Below are positions 26,478 to 37,949 of a DNA stretch of 64,000 bases, piece by piece (positions within the stretch are counted from its first letter, which is position 1; each line of letters starts with the position of its first letter). The DNA is taken from positions 39,391,072 through 39,455,071 of the forward strand of contig CM044879.1 in NCBI GenBank assembly GCA_024500155.1, written 5' to 3'. Origin of the DNA: Chenopodium formosanum. Lineage: Eukaryota; Streptophyta; Magnoliopsida; Caryophyllales; Amaranthaceae. The translations under genes were made by a program, and so were the position numbers. The notes beneath the pieces were generated by a model. That model saw only the letters and a list, made by a program, of their open reading frames with translations. It made no database searches and was not told the DNA's origin.

Positions 26478-29187
26478 TATTATCCAAGCTTTTTAAGGTT
26501 TTTTAGAGGTTACGGGGCCCGGTGGCGAAAAGTGTTGAAATCCTAGGGGATACATCTCAAGGTCAAATAATGACGTTTGGAACCATATATGACCATTATA
26601 TGTTGTCATAAATGTCTGTGGTTTAGCTTGATTAAATTTTATAAAATCAGTGCAAGTTGTAATCGGGTAAATTGACTGTTTAAACGCATATTGGATGGTT
26701 TTATCCACTCAAATGGGCTCCCGGAGGATATTAGGGACCATGGTAAACATCTCGGCAATTTTTATTTCTGAGCGAAAAAAGGTCAAAAATTACAAAATTG
26801 AAGGCTATTAACCACGATTTTTGAGAAATTTCGGAGGTTTCGGGGGCCGGTGGCGAAAAGTGTTGAGATTCTAAGGAATACATCTATAGGTCATATAATG
26901 CCATTTGGAACCATATATGACCATCATATGTTGTCATAAATGTCCGTGGTGTAGCCTGATTTTATGAAATCGGTGCAAGTTGTAATCGGGTAAATTGACT
27001 ATTTAAAGAGATATTTGATGATTTGATCCACCCAAATGGACTCCCGGAGTGTAATAGGCACCATGGTTAACATTTCGGCAATTTTTATTTCCGGCCAAAC
27101 AAAGGTCAAAAAATTCTAACATTGAAGGCTATTATCCACGCTTTTTGAGAAATTTTGGAGGTTACGGGGCCTAGTGGCGAAAAGTGTTGAGATCCTAAGG
27201 GATACATCTCAAGGTCATATAATGACGTTTGGAACCATATATGACCACTATATGTTGTCATAAATGTCCGTGGTTTAACTTGATTTTATGAAATCCGTAA
27301 TTGGGTGAATTGACTGTTTAAAGGCATATTGTATGGTTTTATCCACTCAAATGGGCTCCCGGAGTGTGTTAGGGACCATGGTTAACATCTCGGCAATTTT
27401 TATATTCGGGCGAAAAAAGGTCAAAAAATTCCAAAATTGAAGGCTATTATTCACGCTTTTTGATGAATTTTGGAGGTTCTGAGGCCCGATGGCGAAAAGT
27501 GTTGAGATCCTAGGGGATACATCTCAAAGTCATATAATGACGTTTGGAACCATATATGACCATTATATGTTGTCATAAATATCCGTGATTTAGCTTGATT
27601 TTATAAAATCATTAGAAGTTGTAATCGGGTAAATTGAATGTTTAAACGCATATTGGATGGTTTTATCCACCCTAATGGGCTCCCAGAGGGTATTAGGAAC
27701 CATGGTAAACATCTCGGCTATTTTTATTTCTCAGCGAAAAAATGTCAAAAATTATAAAATTGAAGGCTATAATCCACGCTTTTTGAGAAATTTCAGAGGT
27801 TACGGAGCCTGATGGCGAAAAGTGTTGAGATCCTAGGGGATATATCTCTAGGTCATATAATGCCGTTTGGAACCATATATGACCATTATATGTTGTCATA
27901 AATGTCCGTGTTGTAGCCTGATTTTATAAAATCTATGCAAGTTGTAATCGGGTAAATTGACTATTTAAAGGCATGTTGGATGATTTCATCCACCCAAATG
28001 GGCTCCCGGAGTGTATTAAGGATCATGGTTAACATCTCGGCAATTTTTATTTCTGGGCAAAAAAGATCAAAATTTTCCAAAATTAAAGTCTATTATCCAT
28101 GCTTTTTGAGGAATTTTAGAGGTTATGAGGCCTGGTAGCGAAAAGTGTTAAAATCCTAGGTGATACATCTCAAGGTCATATAATGACATTTGGAACCATA
28201 TATGACCATTATATCGTTGTCATAAATGTCCGTGGTTTAGCTTGATATTATGAAATCAGTGCAAGTTCTAATCGGGTAAATTGACTGTTTAAAAGCATAT
28301 TGGATGGTTTTATTCACCCAAATGGGCTCCCGAAGGGTATTAGGGATCATGGTATACATCTCGGCAACTTTCATTTCCGATCGAAAAAAAGTCAAAAAAT
28401 TACAAAATTGAAGGCTATCATCCAAGATTTTTAAGAAATTTTGGAGGTTACGGGGCCCGGTGGCGAAAAGTGTTGAGATCCTAAGGGATATATCTCTAGG
28501 TCATATAATGCTATCTTGAACCATATATGACCATTATATATTGTCATAAAGCTCCGTGGTGTAACTTGATTTAATGAAATCAGTGCAAGTTGTAATCGGG
28601 TAAATTGACTGTTTAGAGGCATATTGGATGGTTTTATCCACCCAAATGGGCTCGCGGAGTGTGTTAGGGAACATGGTTAACATCTCGGCAATTTTTATTT
28701 CCGGGCGAAAAAGGACAAAAAATTCCAAAATTGAAGGCTATAATCCACGCTTTTTGAGGTATTTTGAAGGTTATGGGGTCCAGTGGCGAAAAGTGTGGAG
28801 ATCCTATTGGATACATCTCAAGGTCATAAAATGACATTTGGAACCATATATGACCATTATATATTGTCATAAATGTCTGTGGTGTAGCTGGATTTTATGA
28901 AATCAGTGCAAGTTGTAATCGGGTAAATTGACTATTTAAAAGCATATTGGATGGTTTTATCCACCAAAATGGGCTCCCGGAGGGTATTAGGGTCCATGGT
29001 CATCATTTCGACGATTTTTATTTCCGAGTGGAAAAAGGTTAAAAAATTATAAAGTTGAAGGTTATTATCCACGCTTTTTGAGAAATATCGGATGTTATGG
29101 GTCCTGGTCACAAAAAGTGCTGACATCCTAGGGGATACATTTTTAAGTCATATAATTCCGTTTGGAATCGTAGATGACCATTATATG

Positions 29188-30568
29188 TGATGTACACATT
29201 CTATACCACATTTTACCCTCGGTTTATAGCTATTTTTGTGTGATTTCTAAGCTCTACGGAGCTATTTCTCGCTAATATCCTCTTCTCTAGTGTGGCTTGG
29301 TCTATTTGATTGATTTTACAGGCATATGAAGATTTTCGGATGATTTGGACGCATTTTGGATTGCCACGAGAGCTTAGTAGGATGGAAGAGATTTTTCCAG
29401 TGTTCGCCCTGGCTAGCAGCCAGGGCGAAGAAGAAAAGAAGTGGAAAGTTCAGCCTCCGTCCGCCCGGACCGGGCGGCATTGCCCTGGCAGACTAGGCGG
29501 CATTGCCCTGGCAGACCGGGCGAGCAAGATTTCGTGTGAAGTGCCAAGTTGGTTGTCGCGCCCGACCGGGCGGCTTTGCCTGGTCTGACCGGGCGGAGTT
29601 TCGCGGAACCTATTTTCAGCATTTTTCGGGTTTCTTATTTTAAGGGATATAAATACCCCTTTGTAAAGCCGATTAAAACACTTAGTTATTATCTTAGCAG
29701 CTTTTAAAACACTTTTAGAACCCTAATATTCTCTCTAGTTCTAGATTACATTTGATTTTCAAGTTTTAATCTTTATTCATCAACGATTGGTACTTTTCTT
29801 CATTCAAGCAATTGGTATTCATTCTTATTCCATCTTTTACTTATCATGTTTTCTTCATTGAATATTGTTTTTGCTTTCGTTAATATGTGTGAGTAGTTTC
29901 TTTATTCCAAGATCTAGCGGAACCCGAATATGATTGATGCATGATTTAATTCTTTAAATTCTCTAATGATAATTGCAATTGAATTGCTTAATTGATTGTG
30001 CTCATGCCAATATTAGATTAGGGATAATTAGTATTGTTATTAATCCATTGTTTTAATCACAACGGGAGTTGGGTTTTGACGGAATTGAATAAATCAATTA
30101 AGGGTTTGAAGTTCATCACGGGAGTAGTTGAATGGATGATTAGGAAGTTAGAGTAATGTGCTCAAGGTCTTTAATTTACATGATTCCACGGAAGTAGGCT
30201 TGATTGTGATTAGAGAAGCCATTAATAACTCGGGAGAGACCATTGGTATTATTCATGGATTACTTTTCCTCATTAATCAATTGAATTATATGTTAGGGGT
30301 AGAACGACTATTGCATTAATTGTATTCGTGGTAATGCTTGATCTTGGATGTTTTTAGCATTGATTTATCATATTATTTAGTTTAATCGCTTTAATTAGTT
30401 CTTTAGTTATTGATTCTCATTCATTTGATTTGGTTACTTGCTTAGTAATTGCTTGAGTCTATTTAATTAGTTGAACCATAGTCTCTTGGGATCCGACCCT
30501 TGCTTGCCCGTCTACATAGTAGTGGTCTAGTTAGGTTTATTTTTGTTAGGTACGCGACACGCCTATCA
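29188..30568 (+). mobile_element. solo LTR (probably Ty3/gypsy, Tat/Athila-like) inside the satellite array
   Basis: The element begins TGATGTACACATTC and ends ACGCGACACGCCTATCA, that is, TG...CA. It is flanked by a perfect 5-bp target duplication ATATG (29183-29187 and 30569-30573). The satellite unit resumes at the interrupted base. Length is 1381 bp. A TATA box (TATAAATA at 29648-29655) follows a GC-rich U3 at about 29405-29600. No primer-binding site, polypurine tract or protein gene adjoins it, so it is a solo LTR left by LTR-LTR recombination. The lineage rests on the look of the 3' end and the length and is inferred. The orientation is set by the TATA box. Confidence 0.9.
29648..29655 (+). 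promoter_or_regulatory. TATA box of the solo LTR
   Basis: TATAAATA lies directly after the GC-rich U3 part and about 30-40 bp before the probable transcription start of the LTR. It is position-consistent with an LTR promoter. Activity is unknown. Confidence 0.6.
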
Positions 30569-32722
30569 ATATGTTGTCATAAATGCCCGTGGTGTAGCTT
30601 GATTTTATGAAATCAGTGCGAGTTGTAATCGGGTAAATTGACTGTTTAAAAGCATATTGGATGGTTTTATCCACCCAAATGGGGTCCCGGAGTGTATTAG
30701 GGACCATGAATAACATCTCGGTAATTTTTATTTCCAGGCGAAATAAGGTCCAAAAATTCCAAAATTGAAGGTTATTATCCACGCTTTTCGAGGAATTTTA
30801 GAGGTTATGGGGCCCGGTGGCGAAAAGTGTTGAGATAATAGGGGATACATCTCAAGGTCATATAATGACGTTTGGAACCATATATGACCATTATATATTG
30901 TCATAAATGTCCGTGGTGTAGCTGGATTTTATGAAATCAACTCAAGTTGTAGTCGAGTAAATTGACTGTTTAAAAGCATATTGGATGGTTTTATCCACCC
31001 AAATGTGCTCCCGGAAGATATTAGGGACCCTGGTAAACATCTCGACGATTTTTATTTCTGAGCGAAAAAGGTCAAAAAAATTACAAAATTGAAGGCTATT
31101 ATCCACGCTTTTTGAGGAATTTTAGAGGTTATGGAGCCCGGTTGCGAAAAGTGTTGAGATCCTAGGGGATACAGCTCAAGGTCATATAATGACGTTTGGA
31201 ACCATATATGACCATTATATATTTCCATAAATGTCCGTGGTGTAGCTGGATTTTATGAAATCAATGCAATTTGTAGTCGAGTAAATTGACCGTTTAAAAG
31301 CATATTTGATGGTTTTATCTACCCAAATGTGCTCCCGGAGGATATTAGGGACCATGGTAAGCATCTCGACGATTTTTATTTCTGAGCGAAAAAAGTCAAA
31401 AAATTACAAAATTGAAGGCTATTATTCACGCTTTTTGAGAAATGTCGTAGGTTACGGGGCTCGGTGGCGAAAAGTGTTGAGATCCTAATGGATACATCTC
31501 AAGGTCATATAATGACGTTTGGAACCATATAAAACCATTATATATTGTCATAAATGTCCGTGGTGTAGCAAGATTGTATGCAATCAGTGCAAGTTGTAGT
31601 CGAGTAAATTGACTAGTTAAAAGCATATTGGATGGTTTTATCTACCGAAATGTGCTCCCAGAGGGTACTAGGGACCATGGTAAACATCTCCAAGATTTTT
31701 ATTTTCGAGCGAAAAAGGTTAAAAAATTACAAAATTGAAGGCTATTATCCACGTTTTTTGAGAAATTTCGTAGGTTACGGGGCCCGGTGGCGAAAAGTGT
31801 TGAGATCCTAGGGGATACATCTTTAAGTCATATAATGTCGTTTGAAACCATATATGACCATTATATGTTGTCATAAATGTCCGTGGTGTAGCTTGATTTT
31901 ATGAAATCAGTGCAAGTTGTAATCGGATAAATTGACTGTTTAAAAGCATATTGGATGGTTTTATCCACCCAAATGGGCTCCCGGAGGGTATTAGGTACCA
32001 TTGTAAACATCTCGACAATTTTTATTTTCGAGCGAAAAAAGGTCAAAAAATTACAAAATTTAAGGCTATTATCCACGCTTTTTGAGAAATTTCGAAGGTT
32101 ACAGGGTCTGGTGCTGAAAAGTGTTGAGATCTTAGGGGTTACATCTCTAGGTCATATAATGCCGTTCGGAACCATATATGACCATTATATGTTGTCATAG
32201 ATATCCGCGGTGTAGCTTGATTTTATGAAATCAGTGCAAGTTGTAATCGGGTAAATTGACTGTTTAAAGGCATATTAGATGGTTTTATCCACCCAAATGG
32301 GTTTATGGAGTGTGTTAGGGACCATGGTTAACATATCGCCAATTTTTATTTTTTGGGCGAAAAAAAAGGTAAAAAAAAATCCAAAATTGAAGGCTATTAT
32401 CCACGCTTTTTGAGAAATTTTGGAGGTTACGGGGCCTTCTGGTGAAAAGTGTTGAGATCCTAGGGGATACATATCAAGGTCATATAATGTTGTTTGGAAC
32501 CATATATGACCATTATATGTTGTCATAAATGTCTGTGGTGTAGCTTGATTTTATGAAATTATTGCAAGTTTTAATCGGGTAAATTGACTCTTTAAAGGCA
32601 TATTGGATTGTTTTATCCACCCAAGTGGGTTCCCAGAGGGTATTAGGGTCCATGGTAATCATCTCGACAATTGTTATTTTCGGCCCTAAAAAAGTCAAAA
32701 TTGTTAAAATTGACGGCAATAA

Positions 32723-34348
32723 TTGGACTTACATATTAGTTTTTGAATGAGTAATGATCGAAATCATAGACTCATAGTGAAACGAACACAACCAATACTT
32801 CGACATCAAACCTAAATCCTACCCATTGATTCCACCCACCAGCTAAGTTAAGAGATTTGTTCCATTGTTGAGTACTCATAAAAGGGAAGGGAAAGCAAAG
32901 ATGAATACATTTATACATGTGGAAATGTAAGATGCACAATATAGTATTAAGAGTACCAAACCAACTCCACTAGGATGTGGCAAATTGTAAAAGAAAGAAA
33001 GTTAGGATGTCCTACCTCAACACTTGTTCTGGTATAATGTATAGTTTTATGTCAGTCAAATAAATAGCTCTATTTTGGACTAATTAGCCTACACATGCAA
33101 ACTAGATAGCTAACTTTTTAAGTTATCCAATATCCATCCAGCTCAATCTCTGATTATAATCTTATGCTAATATATTCTCATTTGGCTTTATTTGCTTCCT
33201 TTTTTTTAAACAAGTATACAATTAATAGAACTATATATGTCAACAATTTATGGGTCCATTCTTTTCTTAATTAATTTAGCAATTAAGTATGCTAAGCTCA
33301 CAAAAGAAAACAAATTACACACATACTCACACAATTATACTATTCACTTAATTAACCATTTAGATAATAGAAGTGCATAATTTATGATTAATATGTCAAG
33401 CTTTGGTAGAGCATCATACTTCCAACAGTAGTGGTGGCATGACACATATTATTCCATTGGAATAAAGATTGTTATTGTTAATTATGTGAGGTCAGTTTAT
33501 GCCCCCCATAAAAAACATGTACTAATTATTTTTACCAAAAACAAAATTAAAAAAATTGGTAAAGATAGAGGTTATTCGGTATTAAGTTATATTATTAGCT
33601 TCGAAGTTTCGAGCTAGAATTCATCACGTCATCATTTTATACCTCATCACTTGGTTTTTTTCACTATCAGAGTATCTAAATTTTTTCCAATTAATTAAGG
33701 TTTTTTTTTTCCTTATATATGATGTTAAATTTCAAAGGAGTAAACTACACTTAAGTTATCCTTTCTATTTCTAAGAGTTTAATCAACTTGATATGTTCAA
33801 ATTATAGACTATAAAATATGACTAGCTATTATCGACAATTACAATTAATTATTCCACAAATTGTGAATCAAGTAGTAATTTACTGTTACAATAAGATAAT
33901 CTTCAGGCATTTTATTCAGGGGTTGATTAAGAAAAAAAATATATAAGATGAAGATGATGTATACAAAAAGACAAGATAGGGATTACCATCACTTTACATA
34001 AGGGTAAATTGCATTTCTTGTCATGTCTGATTTTCATGCATCTAATCTTCTTACTTTCATGACATAATAATAATGTACTACAACTACAACTACAACTTAA
34101 TCAATTTCTTAACAGTGACAATAACAAGAAATTATGATATGATGAACATCATCCTACTCTTCACCTTTTTTGTTCCCAAAATCATTAAATTTCACTCATT
34201 TCATCATTACCATTGCTAATTTCTTGTCCCCTTTACCCTATCCCTCAATCTTTTTTTTCCTTTCATAATAGTAACCTAAAAATTGAAGAAAAACCAAGAA
34301 GCATTACACTAGTAAATAGTAATTATAACAGTGCCATATTATTTTGTC
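32723..34348. other. intergenic, no gene recognised
   Basis: AT-rich DNA between the satellite array and the 3' end of the AAA ATPase gene. There are no long open frames and no transposon ends that I can define. The last part before 34349 is presumably the 3' UTR of the minus-strand ATPase gene. Confidence 0.5.
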
Positions 34349-35923
34349 TTAATTGAACTTCTTATCATTTTCCTTGAAATAGAGTTCATCATCATCCACC
34401 ACAACATTGCCCTTGCCCTCCTTTTCTTCATCACCACCATTTGCATTGTTATGCATCATCTCAAGCTCCCTCTTCTCCTCCTCCTCTTGCTCCTCGAAAC
34501 TCGAAACCCGGCCTCGTACACACTCATTCTTACCACCCTCCGCCCTTCTCTTAAGCTCCACAAGCAACTCCTTGACCGCCTTCATCCTTTCTCTCCTATG
34601 CCTAATCAAAACCTCGCTCACATCTGCCGGGGTCATCCCCGCCTTCCCCACCACCGCCTCGAACTCGGCTATGGTCTCGGAATCCAGATCATTCTCCTCT
34701 AACCCCACATAATTCCTTAACAAAATCTTCAAGGCTTCAAAAGAACAGTTGCTAAGGTGTATATGCATATCCATCCTACCACACCTTAGCAATGCAGGAT
34801 CAAGCTTCTCCACATGATTCGTCGTAAACACGAATATCCTCTCGCTCCCGCAGCACGACCACAGCCCGTCCGTGAAGTTCAGCAGGCCCGATAGGGTCAC
34901 CGAGCCGGGCCCAGACGGGCCGTCATCCGGGCCCGGGTAATTCCCATGCCCGCCACTTTGACGATACTTGCTGTTCTTGTTGTCCTTCTGCCTGTCCGAT
35001 AGGTCGATCGAGCAGTCGATATCCTCGATCACGATAATCGACTTCGACGTCGTCTTCATGAGCAGCTTCCGGAGCTCAGAGTTCGACGACACCTCCGTAA
35101 TCTCGAGGTCGTAGATGTCGTAATTAAGGTAGTTCGCCATTGCAGCAATCATGCTCGACTTCCCCGTCCCAGGCGGGCCGTATAATAGATACCCGCGCTT
35201 CCAGGCCCGGCCCGTGGCCCGGTAGAATGACTCCCCGCCTGCAAACTCCTTGAGATCAGCCATGATCTCGGCCTTCCTCCGCGGGGCGATCGCGAGCGTA
35301 TCGAACGTGGAGGGGTGCTTGAACGGCACCGCCTCCCACGGGTGACCGGGCCGGGCCGAGTCCATCGACCCTCCCCGGGAATTGGTGTACAAATACCGGT
35401 CTTGATTCAACCTCCGAATCTCCCCGGCCCGGTCCATGATATGATCCAAGTACGGGCCCAACACCATATCTTTCGCCGATTTCTTGACCCGAAGACTGAA
35501 CCCGCGCTTCTCATCGGGCACGGGCCGCCAAGAGAAGGACTGAGATGGCCTTTGTGTAACAATGTGCTCCCACTGAACTGCCACCCCTTTGAATGTATCA
35601 AAGAGGGTGTCATTGTGTGCTAACCCGAACGTAACGGCCGAGGAGTTAAGCGAGCGGGTTAAGCTTAGCCGACCCGCGGACGCAGCTGTTGCGGCCGCGG
35701 TAGAGCTAAGATAGAGCTGGACGGCGTTATACAGCTCGTTGGTGTTAACGCCGTCGATCTCAGTTATGTCAAAGTAGCAATAACTAGAGAAGTAATTAGA
35801 AATTCGGTTGAAGAATTTGAGAAAAGTGTAACGAAATGAAGGTGGGAAAATTGTTGTTAGTAAACTTTGGCAAAAAGCTAGCACCCCCATTAATGAAGCT
35901 AATGAGGTCCAAAATTCTCTCAT
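34349..35923 (-). CDS. BCS1/ASD-type AAA ATPase, membrane-anchored
   Basis: Single-exon AAA ATPase of 524 residues, like plant ASD/HSR4/OM66 proteins linked to mitochondrial or ER membranes and to stress responses. The start is the ATG at 35923 (MREFWTSLASLMGVLAF); the frame extends ten codons upstream only to a TTG. Residues 1-40 hold the hydrophobic anchor. An AAA-associated N domain (ITEIDGVNTNELYNAVQLYL) follows. The AAA core has Walker A GPPGTGKSS, Walker B IIVIEDIDCSID, sensor-1 region FVFTTNHVEKLDPALL and the second-region RMDMHIHLS. The usual LLRPGRMD reads LLRCGRMD; the arginine is kept. The tail is highly charged (EEQEEEEKRELE). Codon use is far more GC-rich than anything around it, common for this intronless family. 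No neighbour shares a pathway. Confidence 0.95.
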   Translation of the reverse strand: MREFWTSLASLMGVLAFCQSLLTTIFPPSFRYTFLKFFNRISNYFSSYCYFDITEIDGVNTNELYNAVQLYLSSTAAATAASAGRLSLTRSLNSSAVTFGLAHNDTLFDTFKGVAVQWEHIVTQRPSQSFSWRPVPDEKRGFSLRVKKSAKDMVLGPYLDHIMDRAGEIRRLNQDRYLYTNSRGGSMDSARPGHPWEAVPFKHPSTFDTLAIAPRRKAEIMADLKEFAGGESFYRATGRAWKRGYLLYGPPGTGKSSMIAAMANYLNYDIYDLEITEVSSNSELRKLLMKTTSKSIIVIEDIDCSIDLSDRQKDNKNSKYRQSGGHGNYPGPDDGPSGPGSVTLSGLLNFTDGLWSCCGSERIFVFTTNHVEKLDPALLRCGRMDMHIHLSNCSFEALKILLRNYVGLEENDLDSETIAEFEAVVGKAGMTPADVSEVLIRHRRERMKAVKELLVELKRRAEGGKNECVRGRVSSFEEQEEEEKRELEMMHNNANGGDEEKEGKGNVVVDDDELYFKENDKKFN

Positions 35924-36084
35924 TATTTTTTGATGGGTTTTTTCAAGTAACAAAAATTATGTGATGATAAACTTATGTTGTTGCATAAAAACAGAATTTA
36001 TAGATGAAATTGTAGGTAGAGTGAGTAGAGTAGGGAAGAGTGAGAAGAAGATGGAAAATATTTGGGGATAAAATGGAAAGGGAG

Positions 36085-36091
36085 TTATATA
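36085..36091 (-). promoter_or_regulatory. TATA box of the AAA ATPase gene
   Basis: On the minus strand CTTATATAACTC lies about 160 bp upstream of the ATG at 35923. A start about 30 bp downstream would give a leader of about 130 nt, normal for plants. Confidence 0.55.
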
Positions 36092-36661
36092 AGTAGTCAA
36101 GTGAGAGGGACATGGGATCATCATCATAAGGGACAGAAAGAGAGGCATCTTTTTAGGCTGTATTTATGTGAGATGTGTAGTAGGATGGGATTATGAGTAG
36201 CTTTATGATTTCTTCTCTTTTTTTTCCACCCCCTCTCTTTTTGTCTTGTTTTTGTGAGATTTATATATGGTTTTAAATCATAGGCTCCACATAAGTTACA
36301 TCATGTCTAGTTTATGTTTATATTCTCTCCATTTTAGAATAATCTCACAAAAATCATATAGACATATGTATTTGCTCCATTTCTGAATAATTGACGCTAT
36401 ATATTTTTTTTCTAGACTGTTTCAGAATAACTGACATGATTTATTATTTTGAACATTATAGAATAATTGACACACTATTATAACTAATGACAAATGACAA
36501 CATGTTATTAGATTGAACATTGAAGTATATATAACCACAATCACCATGACTCATTAACTTTTACCACTGTTACTTTTTTAATAATACTTTTATAAACTAA
36601 ATCTATTCACTTTATTTTACATAAAACATCTTTTCCCCTCAAATTTTATAGTATCAAATAA

Positions 36662-36823
36662 GGGTCTGTTCTCATTGACTGAATTCAACTAAACTAAACT
36701 GAACTGAACTGAAATGAATATTTTATGAGAGAAGGAAATTAAGAGCTGAACTGAACTGAACTGAACTGGACTGAACTGAACTCAGCTGAACTGAACTGAA
36801 TTTCAACGTAAGAAAACAAGCCC
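36662..36823. mobile_element. MITE with internal CTGAA pentamer repeats, copy 1
   Basis: The ends are imperfect inverted repeats, GGGTCTGTTCTCATTGACTG and the complement GGGCTTGTTTTCTTACGTTG. They are flanked by TAA on both sides (36659-36661, 36824-36826), a 3-bp duplication as in PIF/Harbinger elements. The interior is mostly two runs of direct CTGAA pentamers around a short unique core (TTTTATGAGAGAAGGAAATT). A second copy is at 56744-56890. Non-coding. Confidence 0.7.
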
Positions 36824-36826
36824 TAA

Positions 36827-37916
36827 CTCATTAATCATTATATGGTCCTCATCTATTATTTTGTTAAACTATATGTCAAATAACACAAGAGACTTTGTTA
36901 ATTATTTCAAAATGGATGGAGTGTTATAACATTATAGTATATTTAATTATTTGTTTGTTTTTTTTTTTTTTTTATATGTATTGACACATCTTGTATTCAA
37001 AATTGTTGATGTAAAACTTCAAAATCAATATAATATATAGTATATATTTGCAACGGCAGATTTGATTTCTTGGTCTTTTGGGGTCCTCCTAGCATAGCCA
37101 GTAGCATGGCAATCGATCGACAGGCAATATTTGGCAGACATATAGAAGCTAAAAAGAACAACCTTGCTTGATAAGGGAATGAAAATCTTTAAAACAATCA
37201 ATAGTGCTAATAAATTTGGGATTCAGCGCCAAAACAAGGGAAGATATCATCATGATGATTCTTTTCCTCTTGGACCTTTCCTCATTTTAATTATTATATC
37301 TATATGTAGATGTAGTTGGACTCTATTGCCTATATGTTTTATTATAACTTTATTATATACTTTTTTTTTTAATTTTTATTTTTTAATCCAATCCGTTTCT
37401 AATTATTTGCAACAATGAATTTTTTTTTAGTCTTCCAAAATGATACCCTTTATAACAAATATAAAGAAAGTAGTTTAATAGTTAAACATCTTGTAGAATT
37501 GAAATACAAAAGTGAACAAATGAAATGATCCGGCCTCAAGAGCTTATAAATTCTCAATCAACTATAAATTTTGCTTGATTGCTAAATAAAAAGTACTGTA
37601 TAACTTTTTTTAGGTATGTACTATTAATTAAATTTGAATTATTATAATAGTACTCGATGTAGTTCGTATTTATCAGCTTATTATTTTGAAATCATGAGTT
37701 TAAATTGATTCTTACTAGCCACAGTTATCAAATTTGAAATTAAAATCCCCTCATCCTATACCCTAGCTCCCATCCTTCCCTATCAGGGCTTGGATTGTGT
37801 AGAGTTTATACTTTAATTTATAGACTTACACTTACCTGTATGTAGGAGGTTTATTTTAGTCTAATTTGGTGTTTAAATTGAAGTTACCCACATACCAAAA
37901 TAAATAAACAAATTTT

Positions 37917-37949
<33 letters not shown>

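Larger units (their letters stand above)
26478..32722 (+). repeat. satellite array 2: about 15 units of about 324 bp, split by a solo LTR
   Basis: The landmark CCATATATGACC recurs near 26583, 26911, 27235, 27550, 27873, 28196, 28521, 28844 and (mutated) 29167. Right of the LTR it recurs at 30878, 31202, 31524, 31848, 32172 and 32500. Spacings are 315-328 bp, mostly 323-324. Other constant segments are GTCATAAATGTCCGTGGT, AAGTTGTAATCGGGTAAATT, GGTTTTATCCACCCAAATGG, TATTATCCACGCTTTTTGAG and GGTGGCGAAAAGTGTTGAGA. It runs in the same orientation as block 1, 10 kb away. The outermost right unit carries block-1-like variants (GGGTCCATGGTAATCATCTC), so the array edge is older or intermediate. Excluding the LTR, the array is about 4.86 kb. 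Confidence 0.95.

Noticed and set aside
29310..29588. A 92-residue protein in the GC-rich part of the solo LTR
   Set aside because: Lies within U3 of the LTR before its TATA box; the frame is a product of GC-rich repeats.
26493..32719. Many 60-85 codon minus-strand frames in the satellite as separate genes
   Set aside because: They repeat with the satellite period, differ by frameshifts between units and have no introns, promoters or family match; reported only as a property of the repeat.
26478..32722. CRISPR array
   Set aside because: Units are long and contiguous with no unique spacers, and the genome is eukaryotic.
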